Assembly: GCA_024867545.1 (NCBI GenBank)
Contig: JANFNE010000007.1
Span: 930,001-994,000, forward strand
DNA length: 64,000 bases
Reading direction: 5' to 3'
Origin: Phytopythium helicoides
Taxonomy: Eukaryota > Oomycota > Peronosporomycetes > Pythiales > Pythiaceae
Shown here: piece by piece, positions 51,401 to 61,202 of the stretch
Position numbering within the stretch: position 1 is the first letter of the stretch
Layout: every line of letters begins with the position of its first letter
Position numbers and translations under genes: made by a program
Notes under the pieces: generated by a model
Databases searched by the model: none
Seen by the model: only the letters and a program-made list of their open reading frames with translations
Told to the model about the DNA's origin: nothing

Positions 51401-54086
51401 GCGGAATGATTTTGTCGGGGGTTTCTAAAATGGCCGTGTCGACTCCCGGAAGCTCGCTGCTCATCTTCATCTGCACATGTTCCATCGGCATTCCCATCTT
51501 GAGAAGTTTGAAGAACTTGACGAAATCAGGATGCTCACATGCAGCAACCTGGTCGTCTTCCTCATCAGTCTCGTCCGCAGTGTCGGATAACAAGTCGTCG
51601 CTGTGCTGACGCTCGCGATTCTGAATCAAAATCACAGGCCCGATGTGGAACTCGAATGTCGGATCCTCATCCGCACACTTTTGCAGAAAGCTCGTATACC
51701 GATCACGCATTTTCATGAGGGTCTTGCGGTCGTCGTAGCCGAGCTCGAAGTTTCGCACCTCCTCCACTGGAGCAAGCAAAGCGATCTGCTTCACAATGCG
51801 CTCCGTCAGCGCCCACATCTCTTTCCCAATAACGCTATCGCCTGGAATAAATAATAGTTGCTGCAAGATTGATAACAAACACGGTTGCAGCTCCGGGTCG
51901 CTTGACACCATCTCGACCAGTTTCTTGTAGACGCTGTCGGATGATGCAAGATCTGTCTCCTCGAAAATAGTGTCTTTGCGATCATCCTCCATAAAGCGCT
52001 CAAACACATCGATTTGTTTCTCCATGTTGTCGAGCTGGTTGCGAAGCTGCGTCACAGTACTGCTGATGATACTGTTACCACCGCCACCCTTGCTGCCGAT
52101 CTTGTTTTCTGGCGGAAGAGACGATCGCCCATCTTCGCGAGGAGGCGGGGGCTCTTTGAGCTCCCGATCGATGGGCGATGGCGGTGCGCTTTTGCTGCCG
52201 ATTGAGGCGCGAAGCAAGTTTGGAACCGACTGGCTTTGAGCCGCGAAGCCTGGAGAGCTGAGCAACCGCGATTTTGTTTGTGGAAGAGCAGGAGTTCCTG
52301 GGTCCTTTGGAACGGGGGAAATGCTCGGAGAAATGGAGCCGGCCAACGAGAACGATTGCGTCCCAGTTGACAGCTTTCGATCAGGTACGGGACCGACAGC
52401 CGGCGACGGGGCTGGGGATATTCCCGGTGAGGGCTGCGCACGAAGAGATGGAGACGACACTGCACCCGAAGATTTTTCAGCGGATAACGATAGATTCGGA
52501 TTCGAGATCGAGTAAGCCTTTTGCTGAACGGCCAAAGACTTTGCTCGAATCTCTTCAAAATAACCCGCCATCTTGAGCGCCATGAAGTCTGACCGGATTG
52601 CGAGGCGATCTTCGAGGCGAATCGCCTTGTTGACGATGATGTTGACAAAACTGAGCACATCCTCTTTGAATACCAGAGAATAGCGCGCTGACTTGAGTGC
52701 ATCACGGAGGCAGCTGAACCGGATGACTTCCCCCTTGGTCTCCTTGTAGTGATCAAAAGCTTCGATCACAGCCTGGTGGCCCGCAGCGCTGTTGTAGCAG
52801 ATAATACCAAGCAGTTGCAGCGTGTACTTTTTGACATCGCCATTTTCTGTATGGAAACAGAGTGCAACACGCTTCACTAACCCAGGCGTATTTGTGATGG
52901 CTTCGACACCGGCTGTGAAGTGGGTCAGCGACCGCAAAATGCGAAGAATCACCTCACAAATCTTGGTTGCTTTCTCGTACTTGGAATGCTCGAGTGGGAA
53001 AGGAGATGGGTCAGGCAGCTTCATTGTAAGGTAGTCGAGACCGAAACTGGACAGGAACGACTCGAGCCAGTCGGACGATGCCACTGCGATTTTGTTGCGT
53101 AGGGCCTCCAGTTCCTTCAGTCCCTTGTTGTCCCAGTTGAGCTCCACCAAGTTCTCGGCAAACTTGGCAGCTTCGACTGCATTCGACTGGGTATTGTCTT
53201 CGTTCGCATGCTGCTGCGCGTACCATACTACGTGCCACTTGGTCTCGGTGGTTTCAATCCGCATAAGTTCATCCATCACGTCATCCGGTACGCCGCGCTT
53301 TAGCAGCAGCTCGCGGTACATTTCGTCAACAGTGTCGTGCGACGGCGCTCGCGGTGGCTTTTCAATTGCTTTTGGCGCAGCTCCGCCTGTTGGCATGCGG
53401 TTGGCGAAGAACCCTCGGAAGTAGTTGAGCTTCTCGTTAAAGTTGGTGCTATCCTGCACAGGGTTGATCATCGAGTTTCGGAAGAAGCTGCCACGCCGCG
53501 GCCTGGACGTGGTCGACGCCCGGTCGCCATCGTTGCTTGCGGTGGTGGCGTTGGTCTGCACCGTCGGCTCTCGGCGGAACTCGAGCCGCAGCGGCCAGGC
53601 GGTTGGCTCCTTCTGTAGCTGCATGGCGTGGCTGACGATCTGATCGAACGGCAGCTCGTCAATGTGTGTCTTGTGGATGACCTCGAGGATGTCACCGACG
53701 TTGACCCTGCCCGTGCTCTCGACATAGCCGCGCGCGCCGTTGGCCACGGGGCGAAAGCCTTTGACCATGGCGCCGCGCTGCGGCCGCCCGCGCTCGACGT
53801 GGCGCGCGCGCAGGTCGAGCCCCAGCGGGCCAGGCGTGGGCACCTCGACCGTGAACGTGAGCGGCGCCTCGCTCGCCGCCACGTCGCTCGGCCCGAAGAG
53901 CGACGGCAGCGGCGCCGCCGGCTGCGAAACGCCGCCTTTCTCGCCCTTGGCCGCCCCGGCAGAGACGCTGGCGCCCGACGGGAAGCCCGTGAGCGAGTTG
54001 GACGTGCCCGTCGACTGCCGCGACGGCGAGTCGAGCCCGCGCAGCGTCGAGCCGCCGCCGTAGGACCCGCGCCGCTTGCGCCACAT
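48437..54086 (-). CDS. Giant formin (PDZ-like, GBD/FH3, eight WASHC3-like motifs, FH2)
   Basis: An actin-nucleating formin of roughly 1,880 residues, starting MWRKRRGS at 54086. Domains in order: a PDZ-like domain (about 76-171, with the GPLGLDL loop and VNVGDILEV); a GTPase-binding/FH3 armadillo region (about 245-530); a Ser/Pro-rich linker (560-690); a short coiled coil (about 700-730); then eight copies of a KFFKLxKMGMPxxHxKxKxxxEGLD motif (about 850-1330). FH2 starts at LRNLYWEPVKSENVTGTIW (about 1350) and includes VKRANNIGIMLARFRLPY, AEQYFREMLCVPRL, VVLSLGNALNDGTARGGATG and the C-terminal FFSIFYSFAKVL. A basic tail follows. There is no polyproline FH1. Two apparent one-base losses break FH2, near 49320-49345 and 49085-49105. 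The gene shares a 245-bp intergenic region with the PLAC8-like gene. Confidence 0.9.
50130..51545 (-). repeat. Eight WASHC3(CCDC53)-like motif repeats within the formin
   Basis: Eight units, mostly about 180 bp (60 codons) apart, each coding for E/D-H-x-K-F/Y-x-K-F-F-K-L-x-K-M-G-M-P, then H-x-K/E-x-K, E-G-L-D-x-x-L-L-D-T-P-D and an acidic DEEG-type spacer. Units 3-7 are most alike at the protein level; units 1, 2 and 8 are more divergent. This resembles the K.LK.GVP...V..KM..EG.D..LL motif of the WASH-complex subunit WASHC3. Confidence 0.85.
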
Positions 54087-54331
54087 GGCTCGCCGCTCGC
54101 TTCCTCGTGCCCCTCGGGGAAAAACCCGGCAATGTATCCGACTCGCAGCTGGCAGCCGGAAAAGGGAAACCCACCGCCGCGATCCGAATCAAAATGTGCA
54201 CTCAACCCCTCTCTGAGCAGAGAACTGGACTTCTGCACACGGTGATTCGGAATGACGCGCCACACGTTCCTTCCGACCTGGCACACAACGTCGGACTTCA
54301 ACGAGAACGCGAATCCATCACCAACGGCAGC
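54087..54331. promoter_or_regulatory. Divergent intergenic region between formin and PLAC8-like gene
   Basis: These 245 bp separate two genes transcribed in opposite directions, so they must contain both promoters and 5' UTRs. I saw no convincing initiator or TATA motif. The call is positional. Confidence 0.5.
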
Positions 54332-55254
54332 ATGTGCCTCTGCTTCGTGTGCCCCGGCGAGCCCGTGGAGGAGGACCCGCGCCAGGAGTACGGCGACAGC
54401 TTTGCGGTCGGGATGATGCAGGCACCGCGCGCGGACCCGCTGTGTGCGTCGACGTGCCTGGAGCTGCGCAGCCAGCGCTAGCGGCGGCGGCGCTTCGTCG
54501 TTATCAGGTGGACGGATGGAGCGGTCCTGACGGGGTCTTGACGACCACAGGCTGCGTCGGTGCCTGCGTGTGCCCGTGCTGCGCGCAGATCTACATTCGG
54601 CGCAAGGCACTGGGCTTTGACATGTCCAAGTACTCGTGCTGCCAGGGCTACATGGACGGGCTCGTGCCGTGCCTCGAGGCGGGTCACTGCGGTGAGCGCT
54701 CGTGCCCCAACACATGCCTCTGCGTGGAGGTAGGTGAGGCGGCGTCTTGAAACTCGTGGCGGCGGTATCTGAACGGACCTACTTCCCCAGTCGTTCCTGT
54801 GCAACGGATGCGCGGTGTCGTCGACGCGCATGATGGTTATGGACCGCTACGGTCTCCGCCCCGACGAATGGGACAACCGCATCATCGTACGTGGAGATCA
54901 GTCTGTTACCAGCACGCTTACAAGACACTGACTCTTGCGGGGGATGCAACGACGCCAAGCGCTTCAACAACTGCATCCAGATCACGGCTGTCGTGTGCGA
55001 CTGCCTCAGCGTGTGCATCCCCAGCGCGGACAACCTGGCCGACTCAATGCGGTGCGTCGCCCAGTGCACGTACGCGTCTACCCAAGGCTGCATGACGGTG
55101 AGGACACGTCCCCAATCTGGGCGAATATTCCTCCCACACTGACAACGTCGCTGCCGATCCCATCCATTTCTCTAAGGCCCAGGTCAACGTGGAGCTCAAG
55201 CAGCGCGAGGGCTCGTTCTCGCCCATCGAGGACGACGTCATGGAGCGCATCTGA
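54332..55254 (+). CDS. Cys-rich PLAC8-like protein, five exons
   Basis: I reconstruct five exons in phase: 54332-54443, 54551-54729, 54791-54886, 54960-55097 and 55177-55254, giving 200 residues. The introns (107, 61, 73 and 79 bp) start GTGCGT, GTAGGT, GTACGT and GTGAGG and end in AG. The start MCLCFVCPGEP is the first ATG that leads into the Cys-rich text. Recognisable blocks are CCVGACVCPCCAQ (PLAC8-type Cys cluster, about residues 38-50), SCPNTCLCVESFLCNGCAVS, RYGLRPDEWDNR and the C-terminal GCMTAQVNVELK. PLAC8 proteins are small Cys-rich, membrane-associated proteins linked to metal transport or size control in plants. The exact role here is unknown, and the homology to PLAC8 is moderate; an oomycete-specific Cys-rich family is the alternative. 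Confidence 0.75.
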
Positions 55255-55319
55255 TCAGAAGAGCTTGGGAAATGATCTGTCGCGCAATTCATGCAATGCA
55301 ACCTAGTGTTGGTTTTGGA

Positions 55320-55324
55320 CCAAT
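55320..55324 (+). promoter_or_regulatory. CCAAT box upstream of SF3A1
   Basis: GGACCAATCAG lies about 110 bp before the preferred SF3A1 start (35 bp before the alternative ATG at 55355). It is an exact CCAAT match but functionally untested. Confidence 0.3.
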
Positions 55325-55429
55325 CAGAGTACTTTGCATCGTGGATTGGTTGAAATGACAGCCAAGCCGTGGGAAAGTGAGGAGGCAAGCGGCGACTCGC
55401 TGGCACGCAGGCGGCTTGGAGCGGCGAGT

Positions 55430-57908
55430 ATGGCGGAGGACGGCGCGACGGCGGCGATGGCGGACGCGGCGGCCACAACGTCGCAGGGCAAGGTGACGGG
55501 GCTCATCTTCCCGCCGCCCGACATCCGCGCGATCGTGGACAAGACGGCGCAGTTCGTGGCCAACAACGGGCGCGCGTTCGAGAGCCGTATCATCGGCGAG
55601 CGCATGTCGGCTAAGTTCTCCTTCCTGCGCGACACCGATCCGTACCACGCCTACTACGAGCACAAGGTGAGCGAGTTTGCGGCGCAGAAGGAGGCCAAGC
55701 CAAAGGATGCCGAGGCGGACAAGCCCGCGGAGCGGGAGGCCGAGCGCGAGACGGAAGCAGCCAAGCTGGAGTCGCCAACCCAGACGGCGCCAGAGCCAGC
55801 CGCGGATGCGGGCGACGTTGTGGTCGAGAAGAAGGCTGTTCAGGATGTGACGGCCAAGGTGGCCAAGAAAATCAAGGAGAAGGTGCTCGAGCCGCCCGAT
55901 GAGGACTTGTTTTCCATTAAGCACCCGGCGCAGCTCAGCGCGCTGGACCAGGAGATCATGTACCTGACAGCGCAGTACACTGCGCTGAGTGGCAAGACAT
56001 TCTTGTCAGGACTTGCTACGCGCGAGCAGCGCAACCCGCAGTTCGATTTCCTCAAGCCGACCCACCCGCTGTTCGCGTACTTCACGTCGCTCGTCGAGAG
56101 CTACGCTCTGGTGCTGGCCAAATCCGACAAACAAATGAAGCGGTGCGTGCAGAAGCTCATCACTGAAAGAAAGCGACACTCTGCACTCAAACAAAAGCTG
56201 ACTCTTGATTTTTCCTTTACAGAATAGAGGATGGAATGGAGCGCATGCAGGTGCTGGATAGATGCGTGCACAAGCTCGAGTGGGTCCGGACGGAGCAGGA
56301 GCGCAAGGCCAAAGAGGCAGCTGAGAGCGATGCAGAACGCATGGCGCTAGCTCAAATCGATTGGTACGACTTTGTTGTCGTGGAAACCATCACATTTGAC
56401 GACGAAGAGGAGTCGCAGGATGCTGGGGCTACTCGAGCAGACGCGGAAGCAGCAAATGCATCGGACAGCGATGATATGGACATGGATGACGACGACGACG
56501 ATGATGAGAAGCCACAAATCAAGGTCGTCGAAGACTATGTGCCGCAGGCGGCCCCAGCCGCGCCACAGACAGCGCAGCTCATGAGCGTGGACGGCAAGAC
56601 GGTGTCCACCGCTGAAGCAAACGAGCACATGCGAATTTTGCTCATGAACCCCAAGTGGAGAGAGGAAACACAACGTCACCTAGAAAAGCAAAAGGAGAGC
56701 TCGTACGCTGCGGGCTCGGCGATTGCCGACTCCCTGCGACGGTTTGCAACCAAGCGCGCCGACATTTTCTCGTCATCGGCTGAGGAAGAGGCACGTCTGC
56801 GTGAGGCTACGAGTGCACCTCCTGCAGCTTCAGTAAGCGTGCCAGCCGTACAAGAGGGGGCCGATGACAACATGGAAGACGATATCCAAAACCAAGATAG
56901 CAGCTCCTCGGGAGTACCTCCTCCTGGATCCGCATTGTCTGCAGGAGCTGGGTATCCTGGCGCGCCGCCTCTCGGAGGAGCCTCGGCGCCTGCTCCTAGT
57001 GCTGTTGGAGCGTACGGAGTGCCGGGTGCACCACCAGGAGTTGGAGTACTTCCCCCGGGTATGCCACCACCGTTTGGGGCGCCTCCCGCCATGGGTGCCC
57101 CCTTGGGTGCCGGTCCTCCCCCTGGTATGGGCATGGGTGGACCTCCTGGTATGGGGGCTCCTCCAGGTATGGGAGCTCCAACTGGCATGGGTCTTCCACC
57201 CGGCATGGGCGCTCCCCCCATGGGGGTACCTGGCTTCCCTCCAAGGCCCAATTTCCCTCCTGGAGTTGGTGGACCTCCTGGATCGGCACCAGGTGTTGTC
57301 CCGCCTGGTCCTCCAGGAATGGCAATGAGTGGACCGCCTGGTATTGGTCCTCCAGGTGTGCCGGGAGCCTTACCTCCTGGCGTCGACGCGGACAGTAGCG
57401 AGCGGGCGTCCAAACGGCAGCGCACTGACGGATCGTCGTTGTTGACAGAAGACGAGTTTGCCGCACTTCACAAGGTAGGAGGAGCTTCCGGATCAAGGCG
57501 GCAAGCTGTCGTTCCTCGGACTGAGTTTGCTTATTTTATGTCGTTTCAGGGCAACGTTCGACTCGTGATCAAAGTCCCAAGCGAGCCTGACAATGCTCAG
57601 TGGAAGCTCGAAGGCCAGACGATCATTGTTGAAGTGGATATCAAGGCGACGCTGCGAGGCGTCAAGGAGCAGATAATGGTGGGTTGGACATCCTCTCTGC
57701 ATCTGGCTAGTCTGTAGCTCAGAGCTTGACATCCTCTTTGCTTTTGATGTCGTCGATGCAGAAACAACTTGAAGGCATGCCGGTCAACAAGCAGCAGCTC
57801 AAGGCGCCGATTGGCTTCGTTAAGGACTCGCTAACGTGCGCGCACTACAACTTTGTCAATGGCACTGTGCTGGAGTTGAGCGTCCGCCAGCGTGGCGGTA
57901 GGCGATAA
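55430..57908 (+). CDS. SF3A1: Splicing factor 3A subunit 1 (SF3A1/SAP114/Prp21)
   Basis: A subunit of the U2 snRNP SF3A complex, needed for branch-site recognition. Exons are 55430-56142, 56223-57474, 57550-57678 and 57762-57908 (746 residues). Introns begin GTGCGT, GTAGGA and GTGGGT and end in CAG. SURP1 spans about residues 34-84 (IVDKTAQFVANNGRAFE, DPYHAYYEHKV) and SURP2 about 169-225 (YLTAQYTALSG, FDFLKPTHPLFAYF). The conserved IDWYDFVVVETITF and the MRILLMNPKW segment follow, then a long Pro/Gly/Met-rich region, and a C-terminal ubiquitin-like domain ending in RQRGGRR, as in human SF3A1. I prefer the ATG at 55430 because it leads directly into VTGLIFPPP as in the family; an in-frame ATG at 55355 is possible. 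The second intron is 75 bp with no in-frame stop. Confidence 0.93.
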
Positions 57909-58028
57909 GCACGTTCACGTTAGGAACGACATCAATATGCAAGGTGGTGCCAGACTTTCCGAAGGTCACATAGGGTGGTTAACATTCAAGCTATACGGAC
58001 CCTGCCGGGTCGACTGCTCACTTCGGGT
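57909..58028. other. Convergent spacer between SF3A1 and HSCB
   Basis: These 120 bp separate two convergent stop codons and must hold both 3' ends. No polyadenylation signal is obvious on either strand. Confidence 0.4.
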
Positions 58029-59121
58029 TCAACCCTCGAGCTTCTCCTCCTTGTTGTCAATCTCCTCGGCACACTTGACCATATACTGAAGCTCGACAGC
58101 AAACTTCTTGGTTGCATCCAGATCTTGCTTGCTGTCATACACTTCGCCAAGCTTGTCGATGATAAAGTCAATCTGCATTGAGATCTCGTTGCGGATCTGG
58201 TCCAGCTCCTCCAGCGACGAGGCATCATCAATGCGTTCACTGGCAGCACAAAGCGACTGTCAGCATGTGGGAGAAGGAGGAGCATAATGCAGATCGATAC
58301 AGTGGTGACATTACCGAATCTCCATGGTCTGCATCAGTAGCTGCGGATCTACCGCCGTGCTTGCTGTCTCACCAAGCGCGTCGATACCATGCAGCGCCAA
58401 CTAATAGAGATTGATGGAAAGAAGGAAGCAACGGTTATTAGAATCATGACACTGGCTGCTGATGGAGAAGGGTGTTTGCATACCAGGTACTTGACGCGCG
58501 TGTTGGGCTTCTTGAGCATCTTGTACGCATCGTTGATTACTGCCGCGTTCATTGCCGACAGCTCCTTCTCGAACTGGAATAAGCAACATCGACGCGTTAG
58601 CGGTCATATCTGTGTGAGGGCGGGCAGCGCAAACGCACCTCTGACTTGGACCCGTACAGATCCGGGTGCAGACGCTTCTGCAGGTTCCAGTACGTCTGCT
58701 CGATCTTGCGCTGCTCCAGGTTGAAGTTCTTGGGGCTGCAGTCATCACGGAGCTCGTCAGCAAGGGGTTGGCGACCGTTTCCCTTCAGTAGCGCACGCCC
58801 ACGCACATCTTGAACATCTCAAAGTAGTCGCAGTGGCAGCCTCCCTTGACAACCGGCTGGATGGCGTTGCAGCTCTTGCAGAAGAACGAGCAGCAGTCGG
58901 TTGCGTGGTGGCACTTCCAGCAGCTCCCTGCGCATGCCGCACGAGTCAGCCCCACTCCCCGCCACCAACCGCCGCGCAGATGCCCACGCACGTCCGTCGT
59001 CGTGCTCGTGCGCCGCCGGGCACGCCACGCCGCTCGCGGTCTTGGCCGCCTGCGCCAGCCCGCGCGTCGCCGCCCGCTGGCGCGCGAGCCCCGAGACCCG
59101 CAGCACTCCCCGCCTCAGCAT
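58029..59121 (-). CDS. HSCB: HscB/Jac1 Fe-S cluster co-chaperone, mitochondrial, six exons
   Basis: A J-domain co-chaperone that delivers the ISCU scaffold to mitochondrial HSP70. Exons on the minus strand: 59121-58992, 58927-58807, 58735-58639, 58573-58484, 58400-58315 and 58239-58029. Phases close perfectly to 244 residues (human about 235). Donors are GTGCGT (three times), GTATGC and GTAATG. The N-terminus (MLRRGVLRVSGLARQRAATR) looks like a mitochondrial presequence. C46-x2-C49 and C60-x2-C63 form the zinc-binding motif found in animal and other eukaryotic HSCB. The J domain starts CDYFEMFKIPKNFNL, with HPD at 107-109 and NDAYKMLKKP. LHGID, LLMQTMEIRERIDDA and a helical C-terminal domain match the HscB oligomerisation domain that binds ISCU. 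Confidence 0.93.
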
Positions 59122-59400
59122 CGCTCGCTCGCTCGGCTACTGCCCAGTGCCGCGTCTGTCGCCGGATCGATCGGCCACGCCAGCGCCGTCCTCCACGTTC
59201 TGATACCGGTCAAGCAGCTTCCAGCGCCGCCGACAATCGAACTGTGGCGAACGCCTGGCGCGAAATGCTCGGGATTCGACTAGGTGCGATTCAATGTGGT
59301 GTCACAGCAAATCGCACTTAGCCAAAATCGTGATCATTCTCCACGTACCGTAAACTGATAATATTTACCAATATACCACTTCAACTTGAAGCTCTTGACG
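59122..59400. promoter_or_regulatory. Divergent promoter region of HSCB and the downstream unknown gene
   Basis: 279 bp between two start codons. Near 59334 on the plus strand TCATTCTCCAC resembles an oomycete initiator about 65 bp before the ATG at 59401, in an AT-rich patch (59340-59395). The HSCB side is GC-rich with CGCTCGCTCG repeats. Confidence 0.4.
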
Positions 59401-59944
59401 ATGTCGAAGCCTGATGAAATCCCCATCGGAATCGAGGACATCTACCTGCGCATCAACCTGGTCGAGGTGTGTGGCTGCGCGAGGGCGGTCGCTGCGCTCC
59501 GCTGGCGGCTGACGCGCAGCAGCGATTCGTGAACCGCATGCTCGAGACCACGCGGCAGCTCGAGCGGCGCGCCGAGGCCGTGGAGCGCGCCGCCGACCCA
59601 GTCTTCAACGCCGGCAGCGTCGCCAACGTGCTCATGCGCTCGTTCTCTCTCAAGGTGCGTGCGCGTGGCAGCGAAGGCGGACATCTAGCGCCGTTTGCAG
59701 GCGCTCACACCTTCGCGGGTCATGAAAGAGGAGCGCGCCAGCGGCGACTGCCCAGCCCGTCAAGTGGGAGCCCGTGACCTTCGACTTCAGCACCAGCGAG
59801 CTGCTGGAGCGCCTACAAAAGAGCGACGCGCGAGAGCTCGGCGTCTCCATCTCGGCGGAGACATCGGCTACCGCTGCTGCTTCAGCTGTTGCCCAGCTGC
59901 CGCCAGCGCCGATGGAAGTTTCAGACTCGGACTCGGACGAATAG
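59401..59944 (+). CDS. Small acidic-tailed protein of unknown function, three exons
   Basis: I do not recognise the family. Exons 59401-59466, 59520-59654 and 59756-59944 join in phase to 129 residues. The first intron is bounded by GTGTGT and a CAGCAG (exon 2 could start at 59520 or 59523), the second by GTGCGT and CCCAG. An earlier CAG at 59698-59700 would put exon 3 out of frame. The protein has an N-terminal segment MSKPDEIPIGIEDIYLRINL, a helical Arg/Glu-rich stretch (RMLETTRQLERRAEAVERAA, possibly coiled coil), the block VKWEPVTFDFSTSELLERLQ, and an acidic C-terminus SDSDSDE, a possible CK2 site. The conserved-looking splice phases and codon usage support a real gene. It is divergent from HSCB. 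Confidence 0.7.
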
Positions 59945-61202
59945 ACCGTATTGCCGTTTTGATGTAGATGCCTCGGGGCTTTCGTAGTCGCGACGCGTGT
60001 TTTCTTTGGACGACGCTGTAGGATTTCTTGGAGCGGAAAGCCTCCGATGGAAGAATCGGTAGCGTTTGCGCCTGCAGAACGATCAAGGAGAGCTCTAGAA
60101 GGCAAACGACCAGCAACGTAGAAGTCAGCACGGTGGTGCTTGCTAGCCTTGAGCACCCATGCCACCGGCATCTTCTTGACGACTCGAATGAGCTGGACGT
60201 GTTGGATCCACTACAAGTTCAGGAGCTGCTCGATCTGGCACGGAGGACTCTCGTCCTACTTGTACCTCTATATGACTACGGGCGTGATGAAGGAACCGAA
60301 TGCACCGAGCTGAAAGCAATATTCCCGTCTGCTGCCACACGCGCAGGCGAGGTATCGCCTTGCGAATGATAGCATTGCACCCATTTGTCATGTTGGTCGC
60401 AAGTCGAAGTTGACACGATTGGCGACGCTAGTTGATCCATGTCAAGCCACCCGATCGACCGATCTCCAGTCGATATTCATGGATCACCTGATACCAGAGT
60501 TCGTACCGCAAGAAAGTCAAACTGCGGTGGTGGGAGTCGCCGAGTCTCGTTGATCTTATCCAAGTTTGCTCTGTCAAGAGTCGCTGATGAGATGACATCG
60601 CTTAGAGCCGTACGCCTATGACCTCGAAAAGGTTTGTTGCTGTTGAGCATGGTGCTCGCCAACTTGCATGGCCTGTAGAGAGCGGCACAAATCGCTTTCT
60701 TCTGTGAATAGCATTTCGGCGGGCTGTACGTCGAGGTGGACCACTGGGCTGACACATGCTGAGTAGAGAGCTCCCACACTTTTGGTCGCCTGGCTTCCTT
60801 ACACAAGTTGAAGTGGAATATACCAAGATCGCACCTGAATAGAGCGCCCTATCGGTCCGCTGCAACTGCAACCATTTTCAAAATTTCAAAGCCGAGAAAG
60901 GACGTGTTGCCGATCCTTCACACCTGCACTGTCGAGAAAGGACGCGCCAAGAAAAGCCGATGCCTCGCTGCACGCCACAACGCGATAGCTTGAGCGTCAA
61001 GGAGGTGTAGGCGATCTGATGGCGCAGGTACACGGCGGAGGAGGCAGGGGAGACGTTGACACAACAAGGCAATGACTGCGTAACCAACTCGCGCTGGGTT
61101 CCAGACCACCCACTCCCGTCTGGTCTAGTCCAAGACAATCTAAGTGACACCTGCGGATCGAACAGCTCTGATTCATCACCCCTCACCATACCTGGCGACA
61201 AA
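59945..61202. other. Region without a confident gene
   Basis: Open frames on both strands are short and mutually overlapping. On the minus strand 60690-60760 reads, in one frame, SPVVHLDVQPAEMLFTEE, which resembles a kinase catalytic loop (VVHRDLKPENILLTEE) but lacks the Arg-Asp of HRD and the DFG. A minus-strand frame from about 60171 (MPVAWVLKASKHHRADFYVAG) is unrecognised. I see nothing I can annotate as an intact gene. Confidence 0.45.

Noticed and set aside
50422..51609. 395-codon plus-strand frame opposite the formin repeats
   Set aside because: It is the antisense reading of the eight formin motifs; its repetitiveness comes from them.
53468..54715. 415-codon minus-strand frame overlapping the formin start
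   Set aside because: It is a GC-rich shadow of the formin N-terminal exon in another frame, composed of Arg/Ala/Ser runs.
58018..58036. tRNA-like B box (GGGTTCAACCC)
   Set aside because: It overlaps the HSCB stop codon and no cloverleaf or A box can be drawn around it.
59701..59755. Exon 3 of the unknown gene starting at 59701 after TTTGCAG
   Set aside because: That acceptor would put the conserved VKWEPVTFDF block out of frame; the CCCAG at 59755 keeps phase without a frameshift.
59868..60131. Minus-strand peptide with a signal-peptide-like hydrophobic start, possible secreted effector
   Set aside because: The frame begins with GTG rather than ATG, has no RxLR-dEER pattern, and overlaps the exon 3 end of the unknown gene on the other strand.
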